Origin: Bacteroidota bacterium
GTDB taxonomy: Bacteria > Bacteroidota > Bacteroidia > Palsa-948
NCBI GenBank assembly: GCA_016213405.1
Contig: JACRAM010000113.1
Location: 1-52,452, forward strand
DNA length: 52,452 nt
Reading direction: 5' to 3'
The notes beneath the pieces are model-generated. The model was not told the DNA's origin. It did no database searches and was given only the letters and a program-made list of their open reading frames with translations. Both the position numbers and the translations under genes were made by a program. Below are positions 41,368 through 49,491 of this stretch, piece after piece; position 1 is the stretch's first letter; every line of letters begins with the position of its first letter.

Positions 41368-43509
41368 TTAGCGAACTAAGGTCACAAACCCTTTTTTATT
41401 TTCTTCGTTAGCGGTGAGGAGATAGTAGTAAGTTCCTTCGTTTGCAATAACTCCGGCTGGAGTTCTTCCGTCCCAGTAATCTTTTTGTTTGGTGGTGGCA
41501 AACATGGGAACTCCCCATCGGTCAAAAATCTTCAGCGAAAATTCTTTGCACATATCTATTCCGCTGATGACAAATAAATCATTCACTCCATCTCCGTTAG
41601 GAGAAAAAGTGTTTGGCAAAAATAATTCACCTGTACAATCTTTTTCCACAAACACTTTTGCGCAGGATGAATCTGTGCATCCGTTTGAATCGGTAACAAA
41701 AACACAATAAACAGTAGTAATTGTGGGCGTATCCGTCACGCTTGCCGTTGTTGCTCCGTTAGTCCATGAATACGTATTTCCTCCTGATGCTGTAAGTGTA
41801 ATGCTTTGTCCTGCAGTAATTGTTGTGCTGCCTGATATTGTAATGGGGGTTGGAGGAGGTTCGGTAATTGCAATTGAATCAGTTGCAGAAAATCCTGAAG
41901 CATCTGTTACAAGAACAGAATAGTTTCCGGGACAAAGACCTGTAATGGTTTGTGTGCTTTGTGCCGGATTAGTATTCCACAGATAAGTATAAGGAGAAGC
42001 GCCTCCGAGCATTGCAGCAGTTGCTGTTCCGTTACACTGACCATTACAAAGTGCATTGGTAGCGGTAGCATTCATGGTAACATAATTAAAACATGAATTA
42101 TCAATTTTTGCAACGTAGATATCTTTCTTGCCCAGCCCGATAAGTGAATTACTTCCGAAGGAAGCATTCGTCACATAATATCCTGCATTATACAGATTGC
42201 ACGAATCATCGCATGCGAGTGCAGTGCCTCGGTCTTCATCAGTTCCTCCGCCCGCTAAAGCCCATTTCCATTTTCCGGAAGTGTCAATGGCTGCGACAAA
42301 AACCTGTAAGCTGTCGGCAGCAGCCGATAAAGTGATGTTTGCTCCGAAAGATGCGATTCCCTTAAATTGTCCGGTGACAAAAAGATTTCCTTTTTTGTTG
42401 GAAATAATTCTGTCGCCTCTGTCGCTTCCACTGTTTGAACCGGCTTTTTTTGCCCAAATCCAATTACCGTTTGTTTTCATTTTTGAAACGAATATGTCGC
42501 GTCCGTTCGGTCCTCCATTATTATTTACAGTGTCTGTTCCAAACACAGCTTTATCTCTGAACTCTCCTGTTACATACACATCACCAAAATAATCAACGGT
42601 GATGGAATTTCCGCGGTCGTCTGAAATACCTCCCGCGCGTTTTGCCCAGATAAAATTTCCGTTGCTGTCATATTTTATGACAAACACATCGCGCCCTCCT
42701 GCACTGGTAAGCATGGTGGACCCGAATAATTTTGATCCGGCAAATCCCCCCGTGATATAAATATTGCTAAGTGTGTCAATCGCAATACGATTGTCGCGCT
42801 CGCCATCAATGCCATTAAAAGTTCTGACCCACTGAAACACTCCGGAAGGAGAAATTTTTGCCGCGAATGCAATGGAATCAGTAGACATGGGAACAGTAAT
42901 GCTTCCGAAATATCCCGGGTTGCCAAACCATCCGTAATGGTCTGAAAGAAAACCGGTGAGATAAATGTTTCCCTGCTTATCCGTTATCAGATCAAAACCG
43001 TGATCATCGCCATCACTTCCACCATGAATGTTCCATATGCAATTTCCGTTCAGATCAAATTTGCCTACAAATACTTCATCCGAAACTCCACCCGATGTAT
43101 AACAGCCGTTAAAATCATAGATATCATACCAGGTGCATCCGGTTGCATACACATAACCGTTCACTTTATCGGTGCACATGCCAAGCACCCGTTCATCATA
43201 TCCGCCTATCGCAGCATTCACCCACATCCATGTTCCGGAAGAATTGACTTTTGCAAGAAATCCTTCTTTGCCCCAGTCTACAGGAGGGTTGATGCTTCCG
43301 AAGCTGATGAGTGCAGTTGCAGGTTGCCCTACATTATAATAACCCGAAACATACAAGTTGCCCGAGGTATCAATATCCATGTCGGTGGCTTTGTCGCTAT
43401 AAATACCACCGGCTGTTATTGCCCACAACCATGACTGGGCATTTGATGTAACAGGAAAAAATGCAGCAAGAAGAAGAAACTTAAATAGAAATATTTTTCT
43501 GAAAAACAT
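41368..43509 (-). CDS. Secreted SBBP beta-propeller protein with SprB repeat and T9SS type B tail
   Basis: 713 residues: signal peptide (cleavage near TSNAQ), six or more SBBP-type blades (about 25-470; repeats like DIDTSGNLYVSGYYN and FVAKISPSGVFQWVRTFNG), a SprB repeat (about 478-545, CNGTATAAMLGGASPYTYLW, GLCPGNYSVLVTDASG), an Ig-like segment with Cys pairs and the type B tail (about 625-713, LPNTFSPNGDGVNDLF, IFDRWGVPMF, GFVTLVR). A T9SS-exported surface protein, likely adhesive. A TACCTTTG -7 box lies 24 bp upstream. Confidence 0.92.
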   Translation of the reverse strand: MFFRKIFLFKFLLLAAFFPVTSNAQSWLWAITAGGIYSDKATDMDIDTSGNLYVSGYYNVGQPATALISFGSINPPVDWGKEGFLAKVNSSGTWMWVNAAIGGYDERVLGMCTDKVNGYVYATGCTWYDIYDFNGCYTSGGVSDEVFVGKFDLNGNCIWNIHGGSDGDDHGFDLITDKQGNIYLTGFLSDHYGWFGNPGYFGSITVPMSTDSIAFAAKISPSGVFQWVRTFNGIDGERDNRIAIDTLSNIYITGGFAGSKLFGSTMLTSAGGRDVFVIKYDSNGNFIWAKRAGGISDDRGNSITVDYFGDVYVTGEFRDKAVFGTDTVNNNGGPNGRDIFVSKMKTNGNWIWAKKAGSNSGSDRGDRIISNKKGNLFVTGQFKGIASFGANITLSAAADSLQVFVAAIDTSGKWKWALAGGGTDEDRGTALACDDSCNLYNAGYYVTNASFGSNSLIGLGKKDIYVAKIDNSCFNYVTMNATATNALCNGQCNGTATAAMLGGASPYTYLWNTNPAQSTQTITGLCPGNYSVLVTDASGFSATDSIAITEPPPTPITISGSTTITAGQSITLTASGGNTYSWTNGATTASVTDTPTITTVYCVFVTDSNGCTDSSCAKVFVEKDCTGELFLPNTFSPNGDGVNDLFVISGIDMCKEFSLKIFDRWGVPMFATTKQKDYWDGRTPAGVIANEGTYYYLLTANEENKKGFVTLVR

Positions 43510-43532
43510 TTTGTGAAAGAAACGTGTTTAAG

Positions 43533-43540
43533 CAAAGGTA
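43533..43540 (-). promoter_or_regulatory. Putative -7 box of the SBBP protein gene
   Basis: TACCTTTG on the minus strand, identical to the box at 13118-13125. No clear -33 element. Confidence 0.4.
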
Positions 43541-43582
43541 AGAGAAAAAAATCTTACTTCTTTTCCAGCGTCAGAACTCTTG

Positions 43583-43653
43583 AGGTCGGGACCGGATTTG
43601 AACCGGTGTAGCAGCTTTTGCAGAGCTGAGCCTAACCGCTCGGCCACCCGACC
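43583..43653 (-). tRNA. tRNA-Cys (anticodon GCA)
   Basis: 71 nt without an encoded CCA. Acceptor stem GGTCGGG pairs with CCCGACC; discriminator is T, as in Cys tRNAs. The D arm is GCCGAGCGGTTAGGC, the anticodon stem CAGCT/AGCTG with loop CTGCAAA (anticodon GCA), and the T arm ACCGG-TTCAAAT-CCGGT. Confidence 0.95.
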
Positions 43654-43676
43654 ATTTTGGAGCGCGAATTTACAAT

Positions 43677-44027
43677 CTATTTGCTAATCACAGCACTTAC
43701 GCTTTTTGCTTCTCCGCCAACAGGTGGATTAATCTTTACCACTTTTACTTTTATCTTATTTACGGATGGGAATTTTTTTCTCAAAGAATCGTGAATCCGC
43801 TGAGCTACATGCTCAATAAGATTGGAACGGACGGACATTTCTTTTTTAGTTATGTTATATATCGCAACATAATCAACCGCATCTGAAAGTTTGTCGGATG
43901 AAGATGGTTTTGTAAAATCTGTATCTACTGTTACATCCACCAAATAATCACCTCCGGTTTTTGCTTCATCCGGATTGCATCCGTGAAAAGCGTGAAACTT
44001 CATTCCTTCAACAAAAAGTTTTCCCAT
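43677..44027 (-). CDS. folB: Dihydroneopterin aldolase
   Basis: 116 residues, the family's usual size. MGKLFVEGMKFHAFHGCNPDE at the N-terminus holds the pterin pocket Tyr/His-Gly region; SDAVDYVAIYNITKKEM and NLIEHVAQRIHDSL carry the conserved Glu-His region; the end (VKVVKINPPVGGEAKSVSAVI) includes the catalytic-lysine area K-x-NPP. It cleaves dihydroneopterin to 6-hydroxymethyl-dihydropterin in folate synthesis. It is transcribed toward the tRNA-Cys gene, 23 bp away. Confidence 0.92.
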   Translation of the reverse strand: MGKLFVEGMKFHAFHGCNPDEAKTGGDYLVDVTVDTDFTKPSSSDKLSDAVDYVAIYNITKKEMSVRSNLIEHVAQRIHDSLRKKFPSVNKIKVKVVKINPPVGGEAKSVSAVISK

Positions 44028-44042
44028 AATAATTAGAAAAAA

Positions 44043-44115
44043 GATTCAGATGGATTTAGGCAGATGCATACGGATGTATCCGTTTGAATCCGTTTTATCT
44101 GTTTGCATCTGCATT
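44043..44115. repeat. Gene-free short-word hairpin upstream of folB
   Basis: Left words GATTCAGATGGATTTAGG and CAGATGCATACGGAT; right words ATCCGTTTGAATCCGTTTTA and TCTGTTTGCATCTGC. The right arm inverted gives CAGATGCAAACAGAT and ACGGATTCAAACGGAT, the same words that encode the GH9 signal peptide at 2779-2816. Confidence 0.75.
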
Positions 44116-44159
44116 TTAATAATAGTTGGCAAAAGTAAAAATCTAATGAGAAAAGGAAA

Positions 44160-45581
44160 TCAATTTGTCTTGATTATTTTTTTTGTCAGAGAAGTTTTAT
44201 TGTCGGATACTTTCATCAGATAAATCCCCGCACAGAAAGAAGAAATATCGATTTGAAAATTTGATGATTGATTAATTTGAAAATTATCGGCCCGATAAAT
44301 TTTTTCTCCGTAAACATTATAAATTTCTATGCTGTTCATTTTCAAATCTTCAAATTGATTCATCTTCAAATTGAATTTTCCGGTGTTCGGATTCGGAAAA
44401 ATAATTACATCGGATGAAAAAGAATTTTCTTCATTCACTCCGAGCAGTTGCGTTCCATCCAGAACGAATAAGCCATTTGCAATGTCAGACCCGATGATAT
44501 GGCGCGAAGGAAGATAGGGATACACTCCCCAGCATCCGGGTCCATAGCCGGTATAATCTATGTCACCCGGATGTGTGTCATAATAGCCAGCCTGAAAAGG
44601 CGAAGAAGTATTTGAAATATCGAAACACTGAACGCCATCATGATAGTATGAAATAAAAACTTTTGTTCCTAAAATAAATGGATTGTGAGGAATGCTTCCG
44701 TTTGGTCCCATCGAATCAGAAACATTCAGCAGGTTGGAACGAAAAATACTTTTGAGAGTGGGATTATTAATATTTGATATGTCATAAACTTTCAATCCCA
44801 TGCCGTGTGTTTCATCCGCGAACACAACAGTTTTTCCGTCAGCGCTAACCCAACTGCTATGATTGTATCCTTGTTCCGGGTAACTGGTGATGCTTTGAAT
44901 GAGAGAAGGAGAAGTTGGGTTCTTGTAATCATAAATAAAAAATCCATCATTTCCTGCCGAAAGAAAAGCGGTGTCTTTCCTTACACACACATCATGCACA
45001 TAACTGAACAGGGGAGTAGATAAATCATTTATCACGACAGGAATTTCAGGGTTGCTAAGCGAAGCCACGCGTAATGTGATGGGATTTCCTCCATTGTCTC
45101 TCAAGCCCGCGAAATAGATCCGTCCGTTATCAATAAAAATATTGTGGGCTGTTTTGCAAATGCTATGGCTGTCATAAACTTTGACAACGGAATCGGGCAA
45201 ATATTGTAAATCGAAAATCTGGAGAGAAGAATTTCCTTCATCGCAAACAGCATACATATAATGCTGATATGTTTTATAATCACGGTGCACCACGTTGCCT
45301 GAAGATTCCATTCCGACTTGAAAACTTACTAGCACTGGAGTAGTTGGATTTGTTACATCAAAAATATGTGAACCAACAGTAGACCCGATGACCGCATATT
45401 CTCTGCCTAATGAATCAACATAGCCCCAGCAATCACTGAATCGTCCTCCTGTCCAGTTGGTCGGATAGGATGTGTTTGTCCAGTTAGAAAGCAGTGACAT
45501 GTTTAACTGCATTTGTGCGCTGGAAAAAATAGAAAGAGAAAATAAGAAGGAAAAAATTCCCGTTTGTATTTTTATTTTCAT
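44160..45581 (-). CDS. Secreted LVIVD-repeat (choice-of-anchor B type) protein with T9SS type A tail
   Basis: 473 residues from the ATG at 45579-45581; a TTG 24 bp upstream is in frame, but this ATG gives the better signal peptide (MKIKIQTGIFSFLFSLSIFS, cleavage SSAQ). The body is a beta-propeller of LVIVD-type repeats (VGSHIFDVTNPTTPVLVS, LQIFDLQYLPDSVVKVY, GLKVYDISNINNPTLKS). His and Asp residues recur (THPGDIDYTGYGPGCWGVYP). A type A tail starts at IFPNPNTGKFNL (about 400). Surface protein of unknown activity. Confidence 0.85.
   Translation of the reverse strand: MKIKIQTGIFSFLFSLSIFSSAQMQLNMSLLSNWTNTSYPTNWTGGRFSDCWGYVDSLGREYAVIGSTVGSHIFDVTNPTTPVLVSFQVGMESSGNVVHRDYKTYQHYMYAVCDEGNSSLQIFDLQYLPDSVVKVYDSHSICKTAHNIFIDNGRIYFAGLRDNGGNPITLRVASLSNPEIPVVINDLSTPLFSYVHDVCVRKDTAFLSAGNDGFFIYDYKNPTSPSLIQSITSYPEQGYNHSSWVSADGKTVVFADETHGMGLKVYDISNINNPTLKSIFRSNLLNVSDSMGPNGSIPHNPFILGTKVFISYYHDGVQCFDISNTSSPFQAGYYDTHPGDIDYTGYGPGCWGVYPYLPSRHIIGSDIANGLFVLDGTQLLGVNEENSFSSDVIIFPNPNTGKFNLKMNQFEDLKMNSIEIYNVYGEKIYRADNFQINQSSNFQIDISSFCAGIYLMKVSDNKTSLTKKIIKTN
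44262..44362. repeat. Short-word inverted repeat inside a type A sorting tail
   Basis: TTTGAAAATTTGATGATTG and TTAATTTGAAAATT on the left (44252-44285) against TTCAAATCTTCAAATTGATT and CTTCAAATTG on the right (44340-44372). They encode ADNFQINQSSNFQID and MNQFEDLKMN. Confidence 0.55.
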
Positions 45582-45602
45582 AATAGATTTTTTAATGGAG
45601 AA

Positions 45603-45610
45603 CAAAGATA
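45603..45610 (-). promoter_or_regulatory. Putative -7 box of the LVIVD protein gene
   Basis: TATCTTTG on the minus strand, 21 bp upstream of the chosen ATG. The dispersed palindrome at 45619-45641 lies where the -33 region should be. Confidence 0.45.
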
Positions 45611-45618
45611 GAAAGTTT

Positions 45619-45641
45619 GTCCGAGGGACTCCTTCGGAGAA
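45619..45641. repeat. Dispersed TCCGAAGGACTCC-type palindrome, copy 4
   Basis: GTCCGAGGGACTCCTTCGGA then GAA; same family as 10589-10610. Confidence 0.65.
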
Positions 45642-45668
45642 GACAAAATCAAAAAATGAAAAACAGGG

Positions 45669-46718
45669 TTAGAACATGAATCCGTATTTCTGTCTTTTAA
45701 ACCGGCTGACATCGTATTTCTTTTTCTTATCCAAACCAATATTTGAACTCCATGCCAGCATAATTTCGTGAGAGCCGCTTTGAAATGAACGCAGAGGAGA
45801 AGTAATTATATCGTAAGAGTAGCTTATATGAAACTCTTCCATGAAAGTTACTCCTGCATGAAGTGCAATAGCATCGCGCAACCTTACAGACACACCGCCA
45901 AAAACTTTTTGCAGATAATGAAGCCGAAGATTGTAATCAATCGTCATGGGGTTTGCCTGTGCGTATAAAACCTGCAAAGAGTTTTCCCAAATCCAATCCG
46001 GCTGCCCTGACCAATTGTATCCCACACTTCCATAAACGTGAGGCACCATTCGGATGTTTGTTTTGTGCACGGTATCGGTTTCGGGATAATAATTAATGGA
46101 TGGTTCAAGAAGATTCAGCAAACTCAATCCGAGATGAAAACGGTCGTTGTAAAATAAAAGACCTGCGCTGGCATCCCAAACTTTTTTCGTTTGGGAAGAA
46201 GCTAGATCAATGGCATTGTCTATCGGAATGTGCATGTGAAGTTTTGTTCCGTCAACCGTATAGGAAAGATTATGAACTGCAGCGCCAACGGAAAGTTCTA
46301 CATCATCAAACTTAGCATGGAAAGAATATGCAAAAGAAAAATCAGAGCGCTTGGTGGGTCCGGTTTTGTCAGTAAAATAGGCTGCTCCCACTCCCATTGT
46401 GCCGCCTAATATTCTCGAGTTGGCAGAAACTCCCATCGTTACAGGCGCATTATCAAATCCTGTCCATTGATTTCTGTAATTCATTCTGGCATCAACAATT
46501 CTTTTTGTTCCCGCTACTCCGGGATTGAGCATTATGCTGTTCGGCTTGAACTGTGTGTAATAAGGCATCTGCTGACAGATGGCAGATGGAAAAATTCCAA
46601 AACTCAAAAAACAAAACACAAATAATATCCAAGTCCCAAGTCCCAAGAAGCAGCCAGCCACGGTTGTTCTCTTGGAATTTGGGATTTGGGATTTGGAATT
46701 TGGAATTTTATTTGTCAT
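45669..46718 (-). CDS. PorP/SprF-like outer-membrane protein, copy 1
   Basis: 349 residues. The mature part begins QQMPYYTQFKPNSIMLNPGVAGTKR, the PorP/SprF N-terminal signature, and continues as an outer-membrane beta-barrel (alternating aromatic/hydrophobic strands, final strand near ISYSYDIITSPLRSFQSGSHEI with the typical SHEI motif), plus a basic tail. PorP/SprF proteins bind exported type B clients and are needed for their secretion or surface retention. It lies 24 bp downstream of a type B client (46743-47615) on the same strand. The unusually long signal peptide (about 50 residues) is written largely by the inverted repeat 46629-46710. Confidence 0.92.
   Translation of the reverse strand: MTNKIPNSKSQIPNSKRTTVAGCFLGLGTWILFVFCFLSFGIFPSAICQQMPYYTQFKPNSIMLNPGVAGTKRIVDARMNYRNQWTGFDNAPVTMGVSANSRILGGTMGVGAAYFTDKTGPTKRSDFSFAYSFHAKFDDVELSVGAAVHNLSYTVDGTKLHMHIPIDNAIDLASSQTKKVWDASAGLLFYNDRFHLGLSLLNLLEPSINYYPETDTVHKTNIRMVPHVYGSVGYNWSGQPDWIWENSLQVLYAQANPMTIDYNLRLHYLQKVFGGVSVRLRDAIALHAGVTFMEEFHISYSYDIITSPLRSFQSGSHEIMLAWSSNIGLDKKKKYDVSRFKRQKYGFMF
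46629..46710. repeat. Inverted heptamer repeat spanning the PorP copy 1 signal peptide
   Basis: CCAAGTCCCAAGTCCCAAG at 46629-46647 (CCCAAGT heptamers) faces CTTGGAATTTGGGATTTGGG and further TTTGGGA/TTTGGAA heptamers at 46671-46710. Minus-strand translation gives NSKSQIPNSK on one arm and LGLGTWILF on the other. Confidence 0.8.
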
Positions 46719-46742
46719 TTGATGCTTGTCATATGTAATTTA

Positions 46743-47615
46743 TCATCTTATGATAGTTACCGCCCCCTGCATTTTTGATTTTCCGCTTCCGGGACTCAAT
46801 ACATAATAATACGTGGCGCAGGGAAGATCAACCCCGTCAACTCTTCCGTTCCAGTCATTTAAATAAGGCGATGCCTGATAAACAAGTTTGCCATTGCGGT
46901 TGAATACTTCAAATTTACTTTCAGGATATTTTTGAATATTTCCGATATAGAAAACATCATTCAAGCCATCTCCGTTTGGAGTGAATGCATTGTAAACAAC
47001 AAGTTCATCGCTTGGAATAACAAACAGAACCATGCAATCGTAATTTGCACAGCCATTTCCATCAACCCCTCCAACACAATATATAGTTGTATCAGAAGGT
47101 TCAGCAATTGGATTTGCTGAATTCTGATTGTAAAGAGTTTGCCAGGGATACCAATAGTAATTCACCGCACCGCTGCCAAGGAGCTGCGTATTTGTTCCTT
47201 CAATAATTGTCATATCAGGTCCTGCACTTACGTTTGGCAACGGAAAAGTATCTACAAAAATAATATCTACGGAAGAATTTCCAACTGCATCTGTAACGGT
47301 AAGTGTATAATCGGTTGGCGTGGAAGGAAAGGCATTTGGATTGGGTGAATTCGGAAAATCAAGTCCTGAAGTTGGCTGCCAGGAATAGGTGTAAAGAGGC
47401 GTTCCGCCCGTTGCTGAAGGATTGCCTCCTATCTGCACAGAATCATTCGGACAAATGCCTGTATTGTTTCCCGCATTGGCAGAAAGAGGAACGAAAGATT
47501 GAGCGTTTAAATGGCAGAAGGCAGAAGGCAGAAAGCAGAAAATAAAAATCCTCAAGAAGTATTTTTCAACGTGTAACGTGTAACTTGTAACTTGTAACCT
47601 ACTGCGCGCGTTCAT
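46743..47615 (-). CDS. T9SS type B (gliding-type tail) surface protein, PorP partner 1
   Basis: 290 residues from the ATG at 47613-47615, which overlaps the end of the membrane-protein gene by 17 bp; an internal TTG (about codon 21) would give a tidier signal peptide RIFIFCFLPSAFCHLNAQ. Body: two Ig/PKD-like domains with Cys pairs (NAGNNTGICPNDSVQIGG, VDGNGCANYDC). The tail NAFTPNGDGLNDVFYIGN, FEVFNRNGKLVY, GAVTIIR is type B. It pairs with the PorP/SprF gene immediately downstream. Heptamer repeats encode much of the N-terminal 35 residues. Confidence 0.88.
   Translation of the reverse strand: MNARSRLQVTSYTLHVEKYFLRIFIFCFLPSAFCHLNAQSFVPLSANAGNNTGICPNDSVQIGGNPSATGGTPLYTYSWQPTSGLDFPNSPNPNAFPSTPTDYTLTVTDAVGNSSVDIIFVDTFPLPNVSAGPDMTIIEGTNTQLLGSGAVNYYWYPWQTLYNQNSANPIAEPSDTTIYCVGGVDGNGCANYDCMVLFVIPSDELVVYNAFTPNGDGLNDVFYIGNIQKYPESKFEVFNRNGKLVYQASPYLNDWNGRVDGVDLPCATYYYVLSPGSGKSKMQGAVTIIR
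47513..47599. repeat. Heptamer repeats encoding the N-terminus of the type B protein
   Basis: GGCAGAA repeated three to four times at 47514-47540 (encodes FCFLPSAFCH on the minus strand) and GTGTAAC/TTGTAAC repeated four times at 47570-47598 (encodes LQVTSYTLHV). Confidence 0.75.
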
Positions 47616-47952
47616 CTCTTTTCTTTATTGCGTTAAATATGCTTGTTACTATCCACATTACTATACTGAACAACAACGCCTGCCAGAATCCGTTCACGCG
47701 AAATCCGTCAACCAGTTTATCAGCAAGAAGAATTATCAATGTATTTATTACAATCAGAAATAATCCGAAAGTAAAAATTACTGCCGGAAGTGAAAATAAA
47801 ATCAAGAGAGGTTTTACTAGAACATTGAGGCATCCAAGAACAAAAGCAACAATTACTGCAGTCACAAAACTATCTACATAAACTCCCGGTAAAATATAGG
47901 CAGTCACAAGAACAGCCAGCGTGGAAATAATCAGTCGGATTAAAAAATTCAT
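47599..47952 (-). CDS. Small four-helix membrane protein (phage holin 4_2/DUF360-like family)
   Basis: 117 residues with four predicted membrane helices (about 4-24, 29-50, 54-77, 88-108) and a charged tail KKRDERAQ. NVLVKPLLILFSLPAVIFTFGLF is the family signature. Despite the Pfam-style holin name, such genes are common housekeeping-like membrane proteins with unknown function. It sits between two divergent client/PorP pairs. A -7 box TATATTTG is at 47988-47995. Confidence 0.85.
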   Translation of the reverse strand: MNFLIRLIISTLAVLVTAYILPGVYVDSFVTAVIVAFVLGCLNVLVKPLLILFSLPAVIFTFGLFLIVINTLIILLADKLVDGFRVNGFWQALLFSIVMWIVTSIFNAIKKRDERAQ

Positions 47953-48230
47953 ATTGAAACAAAATAAAATTTCCTATTTTTGAAGGGCAAATATACAATT
48001 CTACGCAAAGGAAATAAGCAGCGATTCAATCAGAAACTATTATTACCAAATCGGAATACTGAATAAGTTATTTTTCATCACTTTTTTCGTCTATGATTTT
48101 TTACATTCTGTCGAAGAAAACACAACATCTGCCGAAAACAGAGCTCTGGCTATTGATATAGTTATATAATGTATGCACCTTTGTGTAGCGATTCTGAAAA
48201 GCAGTGCAATATTTAAATGTTATTTATGAA
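47953..48230. other. Divergent intergenic region
   Basis: 278 bp. Minus-strand -7 box TATATTTG at 47988-47995 for the membrane-protein gene. On the plus side the A+T-rich stretch TATAGTTATATAATGTATGC (48155 onward) followed by ACCTTTG (48177-48183) may serve the gene at 48231. No gene or strong hairpin is seen. Confidence 0.4.
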
Positions 48231-49457
48231 ATGAAAATTTACTTTTCTCTTTTTATTAAAAAACGCAGCATCACTCATGCGGTTTTTTTATTGTTCGTCA
48301 TCGGACTTCGCTCATCTCAATGCTTTTCACAGGACTTTGTAAATAATGGCGATGTTATTTCTAACCTCAACGGCAACATTATTTTTGTTAACGGAAACAT
48401 CAGCGATCTTTCAAACGGAACTTTTGAAAATACCGGCTCCATTTACTTAACCGGTGATTGGACAAACAATGCCGGCAATCCTGCATTTACAATTACGCCT
48501 GGCGGAACCGTGTTGATGGTGGGTGCTACTCAGAATATTCAGGGAAGCAGTGTAACCGAATTTTACAATCTCACCCTTTCAGGCAGCGGTGTCAAACAAT
48601 TAACCGGCATTGATGCCATAGTGAAAAATACACTTAACCTTAATGACCGCGAATTGTCCACCAACACAAATACTGCTTTTGTAACTAACACATCCCTAAA
48701 TGCAATTACCCGCACAAGTGGTTTTGTTAGCAGTTTAGGAAACGGAGCATTGGTGCGCAGCATGGCATCAACAGGCACTTATCTTTTTCCGGTTGGTTCG
48801 AGTATTGCACCTGCACGATACCGACCGGTGGATATTGTAACGGCAACTAGTTCGGCAAATGCTTTTGCTGTTCGATTGGCTAACACGGAGGCTACCAACG
48901 AGGGATTCAATATTTTTCAAAAACAATCCACCATTCAAAATGTTAATCCGCTGTATTATCACCGCATCCGAAGAGACAGTGGCAGTACGGCTGCAGACAT
49001 TACTATTTATTTTGATGCAGTGCTTGACGGAAATTTTGCAGGCATCGCGCACTGGCAAAATCAGCCGCAATGGGAAGATATAAATGCAGGTTCTGCATCA
49101 GGTAATTATGGATTAAGTGCGTTGAGCAAACAGGTATGGAACGACTTTTCTCCTGATGCATTTGCTTTGATAAACGATGAATGTGGAGAATTTTTTGTTC
49201 CTACTGCTTTCTCTCCTAACAACGATGGTCAAAATGATTTTGAATGTGTTTACGGAAAGTGTATAGAAACTCTTTTGTTTTCCATCTATGACCGCTGGGG
49301 AGAAAAAGTGTTTGAGACCGAAGACAAAAATCTGTGTTGGGATGGAAAATACAGAGGCAAACTAATGAATACCGGTGTGTTTGTTTACACCCTGCACGCT
49401 ACTTTCAAGTCGGGTCAAGAAATAACTAAAAAAGGTAACATAGGATTAGTGCGATGA
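48231..49457 (+). CDS. T9SS type B (gliding-type tail) surface protein, PorP partner 2
   Basis: 408 residues from the ATG at 48231; the GTG at 48204 would add nine residues ahead of the signal peptide (KIYFSLFIKKRSITHAVFLL, cleavage near CFSQ). The body (about 35-310) is rich in Asn/Gly/Thr and resembles a beta-helix or adhesin stalk (NGDVISNLNGNIIFVNGNIS), followed by a beta-sandwich. The type B tail (about 322-408: VPTAFSPNNDGQNDFE, SIYDRWGEKVFE, KKGNIGLVR) is clear. The next gene, 34 bp downstream, encodes its likely PorP/SprF-type carrier. Confidence 0.9.
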   Translation: MKIYFSLFIKKRSITHAVFLLFVIGLRSSQCFSQDFVNNGDVISNLNGNIIFVNGNISDLSNGTFENTGSIYLTGDWTNNAGNPAFTITPGGTVLMVGATQNIQGSSVTEFYNLTLSGSGVKQLTGIDAIVKNTLNLNDRELSTNTNTAFVTNTSLNAITRTSGFVSSLGNGALVRSMASTGTYLFPVGSSIAPARYRPVDIVTATSSANAFAVRLANTEATNEGFNIFQKQSTIQNVNPLYYHRIRRDSGSTAADITIYFDAVLDGNFAGIAHWQNQPQWEDINAGSASGNYGLSALSKQVWNDFSPDAFALINDECGEFFVPTAFSPNNDGQNDFECVYGKCIETLLFSIYDRWGEKVFETEDKNLCWDGKYRGKLMNTGVFVYTLHATFKSGQEITKKGNIGLVR

Positions 49458-49491
49458 GAAATTTGAGAATACAGAATACAGAATTCAGAAG

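Noticed and set aside
43583-43653. tRNA-Ser or tRNA-Leu, suggested by the G-rich start and the surrounding text
   Set aside because: There is no long variable arm, and the anticodon loop CTGCAAA gives GCA with discriminator T, so it is tRNA-Cys.
47599-47952. Prophage holin, implying a phage remnant
   Set aside because: The family name is historical; no other phage gene is nearby and the gene type is common in Bacteroidota chromosomes.
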